Positions 53,788 to 63,455 are shown, counted from the stretch's first letter. The stretch is 64,000 bases of DNA from an uncultured Porphyromonadaceae bacterium (GCA_947649495.1 CANSRU010000002.1:62001-126000); one strand, 5' to 3'. Program-made: numbers and translations. Notes: a model not told the origin generated them from the sequence alone.

Positions 53788-55608
53788 ATGAATTATAGTT
53801 TTTTAGATTTCCTTGGTCTTTTAGGGGCAGTAGGTTTGTTCCTTTATGGTATGAAAGTGATGAGCGAAGGTCTGCAGAAAGCTGCCGGTGACCGCCTGCG
53901 CAACATTCTGTCGGCAATGACGCGCAATCGCTTTACAGGCACACTTACAGGTTTCCTTATCACAGCCCTTATCCAAAGTTCATCGGCATCTACCGTAATG
54001 GTGGTCAGCTTTGTTAATGCCGGTCTGATGACTCTCGCGCAGTCAATGGCCGTTATTATGGGAGCTAATGTGGGTACCACTTTCACAGCTTGGGTTATAG
54101 CGCTGTTCGGTTTCAAGGTCAATATATCGGCATTCGTACTTCCGCTTATCGGTCTTTCCATCCCGTTGCTGTTTTCCAATAAGAGCCGCACCAAATCCAT
54201 GGGTGAATTCCTTGTGGGATTCTCGTTCCTGTTCATGGGTCTGGACCTTATAAGTAAATATGTCCCCGATCTGCAAAGCAATCCGGAGATGTTTGCATTC
54301 CTCCAGCAATATTCTTCAATGGGCTATGGTTCAGTGCTGATATTCCTGGCCGTGGGCATTGTGCTCACAATGGTAATTCAATCGTCGGCTGCCACATTTG
54401 CCATCACATTGATTATGTGCAGCAAGGGCTGGATAGATTTCAATCTTGCATGTGCCCTTGTGCTCGGAAGCAATATCGGTACGACCATCACGCCAATACT
54501 CGCATCAATGAGCGGAAATGTAGCGGCCAAGCGAACGGCCATGGGGCACCTGCTGTTCAATGTGCTCGGGTGTGCGTGGGTGCTATGTGTGTTCAATCCA
54601 TTTGTAGAGCTGAACACATGGATCACGGAGCATATCGGCGCCGGCAATCCCGAGGCTCTGGCCGGATATGTGAACCATCTCGAGGCTACACAACCTGATA
54701 TATACGACCATCTGTTTGACAATTCATTGCCCGACGGGCATCCGGTGCTTGCCAAGATAGGAAGCATGCAGCTGAGTGTATCGTTCGGACTGTCCATATT
54801 CCACACAGTGTTCAACCTCATAAACCTTTCGATAATGATATGGCTTACGGGCTTCTATGTAAAGGTGGTGGAATATCTTGTGCCTGTCAAGCATAAGGAG
54901 GATGAGGAATTCCAGTTGAAGTTTATATCCGGCGGTCTGCTCAATGCCTCCGAACTCAACATAGCTCAGGCGGAAAAGGAGATAGCAGTGTTTGGCGAGC
55001 GTGTTGGACGCATGATTGATATGGCGCAGACACTTGTGCATACCAAAGGCGAAAGCGAGGATTTCTCGCAGCTCTATTCGCGACTGGAGAAATACGAGGA
55101 TATATCAGACCGCATGGAGATAGAGATAGCCCATTATCTCAACCGGTGTTCGGAAGGACGTCTTTCAAATGAAGGCAAACTGCGCATAGCTGCCATGTTG
55201 CGTATAGTGAGCGAGATAGAGAGCATAGCCGACTGCTGTATGGGTGCCGGTAAGATTATGCTTCGCAAGAATCAGGCACATGTTGATTTCAACGATGAGA
55301 TATATGGAAATATCGACCGCATGTTTGCTTACGTGAAATCGGCAATGGACAATATGGTGCATCTGTTGTCGGATGTTGAGCACGCACGCGAGCCGGAAAT
55401 CATCAAGTCGTACAATAAAGAGCGTGAAATCAACAACCTGCGCAATCAGTTGCGTACGGCCAATATCGAGAATATCAACAACCGTCACTATGAGTACCAG
55501 TCGGGTATATATTACATGGATCTCGTATCCGATCTGGAAAAGACCGGAGACTATATAGTGAACGTTGTCGATGCCATTAAAGAGCAGGTGCGTCGCACTG
55601 TAGAATAG
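53788..55608 (+). CDS. Na/Pi cotransporter family protein
   Basis: This 606-residue membrane protein has the paired Q-S-S motifs of NptA/PNaS transporters (A-L-I-Q-S-S-S-A-S-T-V-M and M-V-I-Q-S-S-A-A-T-F-A), each in an inverted membrane repeat, and a C-terminal PhoU-like helical domain of about 200 residues. It probably imports phosphate with sodium. It has its own promoter, and no pho regulon gene lies next to it, although an orphan response regulator follows. Confidence 0.9.
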   Translation: MNYSFLDFLGLLGAVGLFLYGMKVMSEGLQKAAGDRLRNILSAMTRNRFTGTLTGFLITALIQSSSASTVMVVSFVNAGLMTLAQSMAVIMGANVGTTFTAWVIALFGFKVNISAFVLPLIGLSIPLLFSNKSRTKSMGEFLVGFSFLFMGLDLISKYVPDLQSNPEMFAFLQQYSSMGYGSVLIFLAVGIVLTMVIQSSAATFAITLIMCSKGWIDFNLACALVLGSNIGTTITPILASMSGNVAAKRTAMGHLLFNVLGCAWVLCVFNPFVELNTWITEHIGAGNPEALAGYVNHLEATQPDIYDHLFDNSLPDGHPVLAKIGSMQLSVSFGLSIFHTVFNLINLSIMIWLTGFYVKVVEYLVPVKHKEDEEFQLKFISGGLLNASELNIAQAEKEIAVFGERVGRMIDMAQTLVHTKGESEDFSQLYSRLEKYEDISDRMEIEIAHYLNRCSEGRLSNEGKLRIAAMLRIVSEIESIADCCMGAGKIMLRKNQAHVDFNDEIYGNIDRMFAYVKSAMDNMVHLLSDVEHAREPEIIKSYNKEREINNLRNQLRTANIENINNRHYEYQSGIYYMDLVSDLEKTGDYIVNVVDAIKEQVRRTVE

Positions 55609-55686
55609 GATTTTTACAAACGATTAAAAAACGGCAACAAAACCGTCACAATTGAGGTGCTACTGCCGTATTTTGTCGCAAATGCG

Positions 55687-55694
55687 TATATTTG
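55687..55694 (+). promoter_or_regulatory. Promoter -7 box for the response regulator gene
   Basis: TATATTTG is a perfect -7 box, 20 bases before ATG 55715. Confidence 0.6.
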
Positions 55695-55714
55695 CAGCAT
55701 AAGTCACGTATATC

Positions 55715-56425
55715 ATGCCAGTAATTGGAAATACAACAACCGATGCAGAGAATCGACTTTTGATAGTCGATGCCGAGACCATGATGTGCGAACTGATGCA
55801 GTTCAAACTTGAGGATGAAGGATTCAAGACCGTGGTGATGCACGACGGTCACGAAGCCCTTAATCTTGATGTGGCGTCTTTCGGGCTTATACTTGTCGAC
55901 CTGATGGGGCGTGAATTCGATGGATTCAAGTTCACCCAGTCAGTAAAAAGCAATCCCGGTACATATAATGTGCCGGTTATAATAATATCATCGCGCACTT
56001 CGGAAGATGATGTCGTAAACGGACTCGATGCCGGAGCCGATGATTTCGTGAGCAAGCCATTCTCTATGCGCGAACTGATAGCGCGCATACGGTCGGTGAT
56101 GCGGCGTAAGCGTATGATGAGCGCGCGCCGCGCTTTCAATGTGATACGTTTCCGCGAGCTTGTGCTCGACATGGGGTCGGGCAGTCTCACCATTGCCGGA
56201 GAGCCTGTTTCGATATCGCGTACGGAGTATCTTATCCTGGCCATGTTCCTGCGGCAGAAGGGTCACTTCTTCGACCGCTCCCAGATAAAGTCGGAGGCCT
56301 GGCAGGATGAGGAGGTGAGCGACAGAGCCGTGGATACCACCATATCGCGTCTGCGCAAGAAACTCGGCGAATATGGCCAGCAGATAGTCAACCGTCAGGG
56401 ATTCGGTTACGGTTTTCTGGAGTAA
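55715..56425 (+). CDS. Orphan OmpR-family response regulator
   Basis: This 236-residue protein has an N-terminal receiver domain (L-L-I-V-D-A-E with acidic pocket, the phosphorylated Asp in L-I-L-V-D-L-M-G, the Lys in F-V-S-K-P-F) and a C-terminal winged helix (V-S-I-S-R-T-E-Y-L-I-L and V-D-T-T-I-S-R-L-R-K-K-L). No histidine kinase is adjacent, so its partner is unknown. It lies 106 bp after the Na/Pi transporter, but has its own promoter. The rnhB gene follows 9 bp later and may be co-transcribed. Confidence 0.92.
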   Translation: MPVIGNTTTDAENRLLIVDAETMMCELMQFKLEDEGFKTVVMHDGHEALNLDVASFGLILVDLMGREFDGFKFTQSVKSNPGTYNVPVIIISSRTSEDDVVNGLDAGADDFVSKPFSMRELIARIRSVMRRKRMMSARRAFNVIRFRELVLDMGSGSLTIAGEPVSISRTEYLILAMFLRQKGHFFDRSQIKSEAWQDEEVSDRAVDTTISRLRKKLGEYGQQIVNRQGFGYGFLE

Positions 56426-56434
56426 ACCACTGCC

Positions 56435-57037
56435 ATGCCATTGCTTCCCAATTGTAATACATGTGGCATAAACGAAGCCGGCTGCGATGAAGCCGGACGT
56501 GGCTGTCTGGCAGGTCCGGTATATGCAGCGGCCGTGATTTTGCCCGACGATTTCCATCATCAATGGCTCAACGATTCCAAGCAGCTCACCGAGGCGCGCA
56601 GGGATAAACTGCGTCCTATAATAGAAGCTGAGGCTGTGGCGTGGGCCATCGGTGTGGTCAGCGCCGAAGAGATAGACCGTATCAATATCCTCAATGCTTC
56701 CATTCTCGCCATGCACCGGGCGCTCGACGGGCTGGATGTGCGTCCCGGAGCGGTTATTGTCGACGGCAACAGGTTCAAGCCGTATGGCGAAATACCATGG
56801 ACCACATTTGTCAAGGGCGACGGGCGCTTCGGAAATATTGCCGCGGCCTCTATTCTTGCAAAGACCCATCGGGATGAATATATGCGTGGATTGCACAAGG
56901 AGTTCCCGATGTACGCGTGGGATGTCAACAAGGGCTATCCCACTCCCGCCCACCGTGCGGCAATCGCCGCCAACGGCCCATGTGTTCACCACCGCATGTC
57001 GTTCAGACTGCTTGACAATCAGCTCACGCTGTTCTGA
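56435..57037 (+). CDS. rnhB: Ribonuclease HII
   Basis: This 200-residue enzyme cuts RNA in RNA-DNA hybrids and removes single ribonucleotides. The acid-rich [14 protein letters not shown] motif, [15 protein letters not shown] and A-K-T-H-R-D-E-Y-M supply the metal-binding residues. It is convergent with the LD-carboxypeptidase gene, with only 6 bp between the stops. Confidence 0.95.
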   Translation: MPLLPNCNTCGINEAGCDEAGRGCLAGPVYAAAVILPDDFHHQWLNDSKQLTEARRDKLRPIIEAEAVAWAIGVVSAEEIDRINILNASILAMHRALDGLDVRPGAVIVDGNRFKPYGEIPWTTFVKGDGRFGNIAAASILAKTHRDEYMRGLHKEFPMYAWDVNKGYPTPAHRAAIAANGPCVHHRMSFRLLDNQLTLF

Positions 57038-57043
57038 TGGTGG

Positions 57044-57949
57044 TTATTGGCTTATTGTAACTCCGCTGTCGGTTATCTCGAGTGTGACCGGAGCGCTCAC
57101 CATCAAAGGGATGTTGTGGCTTACATGTCCTACCGGAACATCAAATGCCACAGGATAACCGTAGTCAGCCACCATGTCGCGGATCATATCTTCCATAGAG
57201 GCATTGTCGGCATCGGGCGAATATTCCGTGAAGCTGCCCACGATAAGTCCGGCAAGATTTTTCAAGGCTCTGCTAAGTTTCAGCTGATACATCATGCGCT
57301 CTATTTTGTAAATAGGCTCAGACACATCTTCTATAAAAAGCACCGAACCCGGATGGAACACATCGAACGGAGTGCCGATAAGTCCGGCAAGCACCGCCAG
57401 ATTGCCACCTACGAGCATACCGGTTGCTGTGCCCGGCCGGTTGTAGGGATGCGGGTCCATGGTGTATCTCACATGCTTTCCGCGGAGCATGTCAAATAAA
57501 GCGAGTGAATCGTCGTCCTTGCCCTCGTTGCTGCCTATATGCTTTGCCATCGGGCCGTGGATACTTGCTATTCCGTGTGCGTTCATCAGGGCATGTAGCG
57601 CTGATATGTCGCTGAATCCCACTATCCATTTCGCGTTATCGCGTAGGGGTAGACGGTCGAGGCGTTCCAGAAGGTGCACCACTCCATATCCTCCTCGGGA
57701 GCACAGTATGGCCTTCGTATCAGGGTCGAGCAGGGCTTTCTCAAGGTCGCTGTAGCGCTCATTGTCAGTGCCGCTGTATGTACCGTGCCTGCCGAATGTG
57801 TGGTCGGCCACATAGGGATCCCACCCCATGTCGCGCAGCACAGCCATGGCATTGTAAACATTCTGCGGGCGTGCTATTCCTGCCGGAGAGAGCATCGCTA
57901 TTCTGTCGCCCGGTTTCAAAGGGGCCGGTATTATCACCTCTTCGTCCAT
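57044..57949 (-). CDS. LD-carboxypeptidase (S66 family)
   Basis: This 301-residue protein has S-R-G-G-Y-G (nucleophile Ser), the Glu in F-I-E-D-V-S-E-P, and P-V-G-H-V-S-H-N with the catalytic His. S66 enzymes trim the tetrapeptide stems of recycled murein in the cytosol. It is the last gene of the trmB-apbC-radical SAM operon, 13 bp downstream of the radical SAM gene. Confidence 0.92.
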   Translation of the reverse strand: MDEEVIIPAPLKPGDRIAMLSPAGIARPQNVYNAMAVLRDMGWDPYVADHTFGRHGTYSGTDNERYSDLEKALLDPDTKAILCSRGGYGVVHLLERLDRLPLRDNAKWIVGFSDISALHALMNAHGIASIHGPMAKHIGSNEGKDDDSLALFDMLRGKHVRYTMDPHPYNRPGTATGMLVGGNLAVLAGLIGTPFDVFHPGSVLFIEDVSEPIYKIERMMYQLKLSRALKNLAGLIVGSFTEYSPDADNASMEDMIRDMVADYGYPVAFDVPVGHVSHNIPLMVSAPVTLEITDSGVTISQ

Positions 57950-57962
57950 TGGTATATCAAAT

Positions 57963-58742
57963 TTAACCGCTTACCTGAACATCGATTCCTTCGCGCCGTA
58001 TCCGTTCGGCCACTGCCTCCAGTTCCTCGCGCGGCACCTTTCTGAGATTCTCGGCCGGCGTTTTTCTGTCGATGGAATAAAGCATCACCTCTTTCGGATT
58101 TATCTTACGGTAGGCGGCTATCAAGGCGTCTATCTCAGCGGGGGTGGTGTTGTCAATGGCTGAGCCGTTGTATTCCCCTCTCAGCAGCATGGTCTGCACT
58201 ATGCATTGTCCACCGAAGTCCGCTATCATATCTATAACCTTTTCAGTGGTGAACGATGGCGACACCGGGCGGTCTATGGCACGCATGGTGCTTTCTATGG
58301 CCGAGTCGAGCTTGAGTATGTTATTGTCGACAAGTCTGAGCGCTTCCGCCACATCCGGACGGTCGAGGCGTGTGGAATTGCTGAGCACACTTATCTTCAC
58401 CTCAGGATAATATTTGTCGCGCAGAGCTATGGTGTCGGTGATGATTCCGAGGAAATCAGGATGCATGGTGGGTTCGCCGTTACCAGAGAATGTGATTACA
58501 TCAAGCCGTTCGTTATGCGCCTTCATGTCGCTGAGCCGCTTTTCAAGCAGTCTGTACACCTCCTCGCGTGGCGGCAGGCCGGCCTTACCCGGACCCTGGG
58601 CGTTGAATCCCGCCTCGCAGTAAAGGCAGTCGAAAGAGCATACCTTTCCATCTCGTGGCGACAGATTGACTCCGAGCGACGTGCCGAGACGCCGGGAGTG
58701 TATCGGCCCGAAGACCGTGTCGTGAAAGAGTATTGTCTGCAT
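57963..58742 (-). CDS. Radical SAM protein
   Basis: This 259-residue protein has C-S-F-D-C-L-Y-C, the C-x3-C-x2-C that holds the 4Fe-4S cluster, and F-S-G-N-G-E-P-T-M-H-P. The N terminus (F-G-P-I-H-S-R-R-L-G-T-S-L-G-V-N) is typical of a family of wybutosine- or moaA-like radical SAM proteins of unknown reaction. It is located between an ATP-binding Fe-S scaffold gene and the LD-carboxypeptidase gene. Confidence 0.88.
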   Translation of the reverse strand: MQTILFHDTVFGPIHSRRLGTSLGVNLSPRDGKVCSFDCLYCEAGFNAQGPGKAGLPPREEVYRLLEKRLSDMKAHNERLDVITFSGNGEPTMHPDFLGIITDTIALRDKYYPEVKISVLSNSTRLDRPDVAEALRLVDNNILKLDSAIESTMRAIDRPVSPSFTTEKVIDMIADFGGQCIVQTMLLRGEYNGSAIDNTTPAEIDALIAAYRKINPKEVMLYSIDRKTPAENLRKVPREELEAVAERIRREGIDVQVSG

Positions 58743-58759
58743 TGTTTCCCCGAATTGGT

Positions 58760-59863
58760 TTATTTGCGTGTCACATTCACCTTTACCGTGGGAGGCAGCT
58801 GGCTGTTACGTTCGTTGACGGCATCAATCACCTCATGGGCCAGATGCATGAAAGCATGTCCGGTAATTGTATCTTCGAGGGCTATGGGATGACCGCCGTC
58901 GCCGCCGTCGCATATAGAACCTACCACCGGAATCTGGGCAAGGAGACGTATGCCAAGCTCCTTGGCAAGTTCCACTCCACCTTCGCGGCCGAATATGTAG
59001 TAGCGTTCGTCAGGATGAATTTCAGGTGTGAACCAGGCCATGTTCTCCACCAGTCCGAGCACCGGCACATTCACTTTGTCGCCGGTGAACATGGCTATGC
59101 CTTTGCGAGCGTCGGCCAGAGCCACCTGCTGCGGCGTGCTCACCACCACCACTCCGGTCATGGCAAGTGTCTGAACCAATGTAAGGTGGATGTCGCTCGT
59201 TCCCGGAGGCATGTCTATCAGGAAATAGTCGAGTTCACCCCAGTCGGCCTCCTCTATAAGCTGCCGCAAGGCGTTCGACGCCATGCTTCCGCGCCATAGC
59301 ACAGGAGCGTTCTTGTCCACGAGAAATCCTATTGACAGCACTTTGACGCCGTAGCGTTCAGCCGGGATTATCAGTTGGCGTCCATCCACTTCGTGCATAT
59401 AAAGTGTTGTATCCTCAAGACCGAACATCTTAGGTACCGACGGACCGAATATGTCGGCGTCGAGCAGCCCCACTTTATATCCTTCGCGGGCCAGAGCCAC
59501 GGCCAGATTGCTTGCCACCGTGCTTTTGCCTACGCCACCTTTGCCCGACGAAACTCCAACAATGTTCTTCACACCCGGAAGCACCGGAGCCTTTTCTGCA
59601 GCAGGAGCGGCCGGTGTCTGGGCGTTGACCGTCACCTTAACGTCGGGCGATATATAAGTATGTATGGCTGTCTCGGCCGATTTGAGCAGCGACTTCATGA
59701 ACGGGTCGGTGCTTTTGGCGAATATTATTGAGAAACTCACCCGGTCGCCATCTATGCGTATGTCGTCGGCCACCATGTCGAGTTCCACTATGTTTTTGCC
59801 GTTGCCGGGATAGCGCACGTGTGTCAGTGCGTCGAGTATAAGCTGAGGATACAGACGTTCCAT
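58760..59863 (-). CDS. apbC: Mrp/ApbC-family Fe-S carrier ATPase without CxxC
   Basis: This 367-residue protein has an N-terminal MIP18/DUF59 domain, then a deviant Walker A (S-S-G-K-G-G-V-G-K-S), A-D-I-F-G-P-S and D-M-P-P-G-T-S-D. These are the marks of the Mrp/NBP35 family, which carries or inserts Fe-S clusters. The C-terminal C-x2-C that bridges a cluster in many members is absent: after E-N-M-A-W-F the sequence reads T-P-E-I-H-P, and the only Cys is in S-I-C-D-G-G. This may be the normal Bacteroidota form. It overlaps trmB by one base. Confidence 0.92.
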   Translation of the reverse strand: MERLYPQLILDALTHVRYPGNGKNIVELDMVADDIRIDGDRVSFSIIFAKSTDPFMKSLLKSAETAIHTYISPDVKVTVNAQTPAAPAAEKAPVLPGVKNIVGVSSGKGGVGKSTVASNLAVALAREGYKVGLLDADIFGPSVPKMFGLEDTTLYMHEVDGRQLIIPAERYGVKVLSIGFLVDKNAPVLWRGSMASNALRQLIEEADWGELDYFLIDMPPGTSDIHLTLVQTLAMTGVVVVSTPQQVALADARKGIAMFTGDKVNVPVLGLVENMAWFTPEIHPDERYYIFGREGGVELAKELGIRLLAQIPVVGSICDGGDGGHPIALEDTITGHAFMHLAHEVIDAVNERNSQLPPTVKVNVTRK

Positions 59864-60648
59864 TAATTCTGATGTTTTATCGTTACTTTAGGATTACACA
59901 ATTCGGGGCATTGAAGTTCACCGCGCGAGAAACTTCGATAGGTGTCGTGCTCTATTTCCACCTCGGGTTCGGAGAGCGGGGTGTGGCGGTCGAGCAGAAA
60001 CGATAGGTATTTTATGGTGAGCCCTCGGTCGAGCCACTGCTGCTCGTAGAAGGTGCGTATGCCCAGTATGTCATCGGCATGCTCCGATGCGTAGAGGTTG
60101 TCGGTGTCTGCCAGTATCTCAAGCCCGTTATGCTTGGCCATTATGCGGGTATATGTGTAGAGAAACGGACTGTCTGACTTTAGATTGATTCTGCCACCGT
60201 CGGCCATCACCTTGCGGTATAGTTCCATGAATCTGGTGGAAGTAAGGCGTTTGCGCACCTTCTTCATCTGCGGGTCGGGAAATGTAATCCATATCTCACT
60301 CACTTCTCCAGATTCGAAGAACCATGGCAAGAGCTCTATGTCGGTGCGCAGGAACGCCACATTGGGCAGCGAAAGCATGCGGGCCTCCTTGGCTCCGGTC
60401 CACATGCGGGCGCCTTTTATATCAATGCCTATATAATTGCGGTCGGGAAAAGCCTTTGCCAAGCCTACAGTGTACTCGCCTTTGCCACAGCCCAGCTCAA
60501 GCACTATCGGATTGTCGTTGTGGAAAAAATCGGAGTGCCAGCGACCCTTCATCGGGAATCCCTCCTTCTGAAGCTCGGCCCAGGGATATTGAAACACAAA
60601 GTCAATCTCCTCCATCTCCTTAAATTTCTTTAGCTTGTTCTTTCCCAT
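59863..60648 (-). CDS. trmB: tRNA (guanine-N7)-methyltransferase
   Basis: This 261-residue enzyme methylates G46 of t[14 protein letters not shown] is the SAM loop, and [16 protein letters not shown] is the family signature. The C-terminal 50 residues extend beyond the core fold. It leads the operon with apbC, the radical SAM gene and the LD-carboxypeptidase gene, starting from a -7 box at 60672-60679. Confidence 0.94.
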   Translation of the reverse strand: MGKNKLKKFKEMEEIDFVFQYPWAELQKEGFPMKGRWHSDFFHNDNPIVLELGCGKGEYTVGLAKAFPDRNYIGIDIKGARMWTGAKEARMLSLPNVAFLRTDIELLPWFFESGEVSEIWITFPDPQMKKVRKRLTSTRFMELYRKVMADGGRINLKSDSPFLYTYTRIMAKHNGLEILADTDNLYASEHADDILGIRTFYEQQWLDRGLTIKYLSFLLDRHTPLSEPEVEIEHDTYRSFSRGELQCPELCNPKVTIKHQN

Positions 60649-60671
60649 ATATGGTTATGTATTGTTTGGTG

Positions 60672-60679
60672 CAAAGTTA
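60672..60679 (-). promoter_or_regulatory. Promoter -7 box for the trmB operon
   Basis: Read on the minus strand the sequence is TAACTTTG, 24 bases before ATG 60648. It is one arm of an inverted repeat whose other arm is the rbfA promoter box at 60703-60710. Confidence 0.6.
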
Positions 60680-60702
60680 CACAGATTTCGGCAAATTCTG
60701 CG

Positions 60703-60710
60703 TAACTTTG
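60703..60710 (+). promoter_or_regulatory. Promoter -7 box for rbfA
   Basis: TAACTTTG, 67 bases before ATG 60778. The two divergent boxes are identical and face away from each other. Confidence 0.6.
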
Positions 60711-60777
60711 TGAGCCAATAGCCGTTTCCCGATGTTATAATTTGGAAATGTCTAATCAATAAAAAATATAAACGATT

Positions 60778-61161
60778 ATGGAAAGTACCCGTCAGGCCAA
60801 GATAGCCAGATTGCTTCAGAAAGAACTGAGTGAGATATTCCGTCGCCAGACGGCCAAGACCCACGGTGTGCTCGTGTCGGTAAGCGCCGTGAGGGTGTCG
60901 CCCGATTTGAGTATTGCACGCGCATATCTGTCGGTATTTCCCTCGGCTAAAGCCCAGGAGATGATAGAGAGCATAAACAAGAGTGCCAAAACCATCCGTT
61001 ACGAACTTGCGCAGATTGTGCGTCATCAGTTGAGGAAAACTCCTGAGCTGGCATTCTATCTCGACGATTCGCTCGACTATATAGAAAACATTGACAATCT
61101 GCTCGGAGCCGATGCCAAGGCTCATCCTCAGACTCCCGATACTGCCGGAACTGAAGAGTAA
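60778..61161 (+). CDS. rbfA: 30S ribosome-binding factor RbfA
   Basis: This 127-residue protein fits RbfA: R-Q-A-K-I-A-R-L-L-Q-K-E-L-S-E-I-F near the start, L-V-S-V-S-A-V-R-V-S-P-D-L-S-I-A-R-A-Y-L-S-V-F-P in the middle, and F-Y-L-D-D-S-L-D-Y near the end. It assists 30S subunit maturation. It lies 35 bp before an ABC permease gene, as in other Bacteroidales. Confidence 0.93.
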   Translation: MESTRQAKIARLLQKELSEIFRRQTAKTHGVLVSVSAVRVSPDLSIARAYLSVFPSAKAQEMIESINKSAKTIRYELAQIVRHQLRKTPELAFYLDDSLDYIENIDNLLGADAKAHPQTPDTAGTEE

Positions 61162-61196
61162 GCTCCATCCACCACAGGTTCTCATCATTATCACGT

Positions 61197-62417
61197 ATGC
61201 TCACACTCCGCATAGCCCTGCGCTATCTTTTTTCAAAAAAGAGTCATAATGCGGTCAATGTCATTTCGGTCATATCCATGGCCGGTGTGGCGGTGGCCAC
61301 CATGGCTATGGTGTGTGTGCTGTCGGTGTTCAACGGTTTTGCCGATCTGGCCTATGGCAGGCTGTCGATGGTTGACCCTCAGATAAAGATAGAGCCTGTG
61401 TCGGGCAAGGTGATTGCCAATGGCGACTCCATAGCCGGTATAGTGTCATCTTTACCTTCTGTGGCAAAAGCTGTGGCTACGGTGAGCGATCAGGCTCTTG
61501 CCATGTTCGGCAACCGTCAGATGGCGGTAACCATCCATGGTGTTCCCGAAGGATATGCCGGAGTGACTGATGTGGAGCGGGCGGTAATCGACGGTATGTA
61601 TCTGCTTGACGATGGCGAGCGGCTTTATGCCACATTGAGCGTAGGGGTGGCCATACGCCTCGGTGTTAGGCCCGGTATGGAACGTGAAATGGCTCTGTAT
61701 GTGCCACGCAGGGTGGGAAACATCAATCCCGCAAATCCCATGGCTGCATTTCGTGCCGATTCGCTGACGGTGGCTGCCGTCTATGAAGTGGAGGAGAGCG
61801 ACCACGATGCATCGACCGTACTGGTACCGGTGGAGGTGGCAAGAAATCTGCTCGATTACACCACCGAATCATCGGCCGTGGAGGTGGCTCTTATCCCCGG
61901 AGCCGATGAGAAGCAGGCTGTTGAAGAGTTACGTTCTTTGCTCGGGCCTGATTTCGTTGTGAAAAATCGTCTTGAGCAGGAAAGCAGCTCCTTCAAGATG
62001 ATATCCGTGGAGAAATGGATTACCTTCGTTATGCTCGCTTTTATTTTGGTAATCGCTTCATTTAACGTCATATCCACCTTGTCGATGCTTATAATAGAGA
62101 AATCCGACAATATGTTGACATTGCGGTCGCTTGGCGCTACAGCAGCCATGGTGCGTGGAATTTTCATGTGGGAAGGGTGGCTTGTGTCCATGGTCGGTGG
62201 GCTGTCGGGCATTGTGCTCGGAGTGGTTCTATGTCTGGCACAACAATATGGTGGTTTTATCAAACTTGGCGGCGATCCTTCGCAGCTGTCCATCTCGGAA
62301 TATCCGGTGCGTGTGGCTTTTCCCGACCTGCTGGCTGTCATAGCAGTGGTGGTGGTCGTGGGACTGGTGATCAGTATGGTCACCGCATGTTTCGCTACAT
62401 CGGGAAAACGCAAATAG
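61197..62417 (+). CDS. FtsX-fold ABC permease (LolC/E-like)
   Basis: This 406-residue protein has an N-terminal membrane helix, a periplasmic domain of about 220 residues, and three C-terminal membrane segments with L-R-S-L-G-A-T, the usual sequence before helix 3. It belongs to the LolC/E/MacB-like family, which releases lipoproteins or similar substrates. No ATPase gene is next to it; a LolD-type one lies at 1325-2005. It follows rbfA, with the same transcription direction. Confidence 0.87.
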   Translation: MLTLRIALRYLFSKKSHNAVNVISVISMAGVAVATMAMVCVLSVFNGFADLAYGRLSMVDPQIKIEPVSGKVIANGDSIAGIVSSLPSVAKAVATVSDQALAMFGNRQMAVTIHGVPEGYAGVTDVERAVIDGMYLLDDGERLYATLSVGVAIRLGVRPGMEREMALYVPRRVGNINPANPMAAFRADSLTVAAVYEVEESDHDASTVLVPVEVARNLLDYTTESSAVEVALIPGADEKQAVEELRSLLGPDFVVKNRLEQESSSFKMISVEKWITFVMLAFILVIASFNVISTLSMLIIEKSDNMLTLRSLGATAAMVRGIFMWEGWLVSMVGGLSGIVLGVVLCLAQQYGGFIKLGGDPSQLSISEYPVRVAFPDLLAVIAVVVVVGLVISMVTACFATSGKRK

Positions 62418-62451
62418 TGTGAATTTACCTTTGCCCGGTGTCCTGATATGT

Positions 62452-62459
62452 TATCTTTG
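62452..62459 (+). promoter_or_regulatory. Promoter for the SPFH protein gene
   Basis: TATCTTTG with a TTTG -33 element (62430-62433) 18 bp upstream. It is 76 bases before ATG 62535, which supports that start over 62481. Confidence 0.65.
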
Positions 62460-62534
62460 CATCAGGACGGCAGATAGAGTTTGGATTTATGTGGGCTAAT
62501 GGCTATATTTGTGGAAACCAAAAATTACAGGATT

Positions 62535-63455
62535 ATGAAAAATGAAGAATATGAATACGGCGGCTTGCTGGTCAACGGCTTTGTAATGCTGTTCTTTACA
62601 TTCGTGCTGATACCGGCTCTTATCATCCTTTGCGTGGTGGTAGGTGGAGAGGACAATATGTGGCTCTCGGCCGGTGGATCTGTTATTGGCGGCATACTCT
62701 TTATAATGGGTTGCGTGGGTTATTTCACCCAGGAGCCTAACGAGGCACGTGTAATGATATTCTTCGGAAAGTACAAAGGCACATGCCGCAGGGTTGGTTA
62801 CTTCTGGACAAACCCGTTTATGACCCGTCGCAAGCTGTCGCTCCGCATACGCAACATGGATATCGAGCCGATAAAGGTCAACGACAAGGTGGGCAATCCG
62901 GTGCTGATAGGCATGGTGCTCGTATGGCGCATTAAGGATACGTATCGTGCGGTGTTTGACATAGACTCGGCTTCGCTCGGTGCCACCGGTACGTCAGTGA
63001 GCAGTGCTGCACTGCAGAATTTCGTGCGCATACAAAGCGATGCGGCTCTTCGCGAGGTTACCGGACATTATGCTTACGACCAATCGGGAACAGACAACGA
63101 TGAACTCACTTTGCGCGATGGAGGCGATGAGATAAACGAACTGCTGGAACGTAAAATCAACGACCGTCTGGCCATGGCCGGTATGGAAGTGGTGGAAGCG
63201 CGCCTCAACTATTTGGCCTACGCCCCCGAAATCGCTGCCGTCATGCTGCGCCGTCAGCAGGCCGCCGCTATAATCTCGGCACGCGAGAAGATAGTGGAGG
63301 GTGCGGTAAGCATGGTCGATATGGCCCTTAAGCGTATCGAGAGCGACGGTGTGGTGAAGCTTGACGAGGACCGTAAGGCCGCTATGGTGAGCAATCTGCT
63401 CGTGGTGCTTTGCGCCGACGAGCCCGCACAGCCTGTGCTGAATACCGGCAACTGA
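62535..63455 (+). CDS. SPFH/Band 7 domain membrane protein
   Basis: This protein of 306 residues has two N-terminal membrane segments (about residues 10-32 and 42-60) and then an SPFH domain with E-A-R-V-M-I-F-F-G-K, R-I-R-N-M-D-I-E-P-I-K-V-N-D-K and a C-terminal helix rich in A-A-I-I-S-A-R-E-K-I-V-E-G-A. SPFH proteins build membrane microdomains or oligomeric rings. ATG 62535 (MKNEEYEYG) is preferred over 62481. No NfeD or protease gene is next to it. Confidence 0.9.
   Translation: MKNEEYEYGGLLVNGFVMLFFTFVLIPALIILCVVVGGEDNMWLSAGGSVIGGILFIMGCVGYFTQEPNEARVMIFFGKYKGTCRRVGYFWTNPFMTRRKLSLRIRNMDIEPIKVNDKVGNPVLIGMVLVWRIKDTYRAVFDIDSASLGATGTSVSSAALQNFVRIQSDAALREVTGHYAYDQSGTDNDELTLRDGGDEINELLERKINDRLAMAGMEVVEARLNYLAYAPEIAAVMLRRQQAAAIISAREKIVEGAVSMVDMALKRIESDGVVKLDEDRKAAMVSNLLVVLCADEPAQPVLNTGN

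Noticed and set aside
55631-55669. Possible terminator after the Na/Pi cotransporter gene
   Set aside because: ACGGCA and TGCCGT can pair over six bases, but the loop is large and the T-run short, so it was not called.
55988-56992. A 334-residue open frame on the minus strand across the response regulator and rnhB
   Set aside because: It spans two well-supported genes in the other direction and has no recognisable fold.
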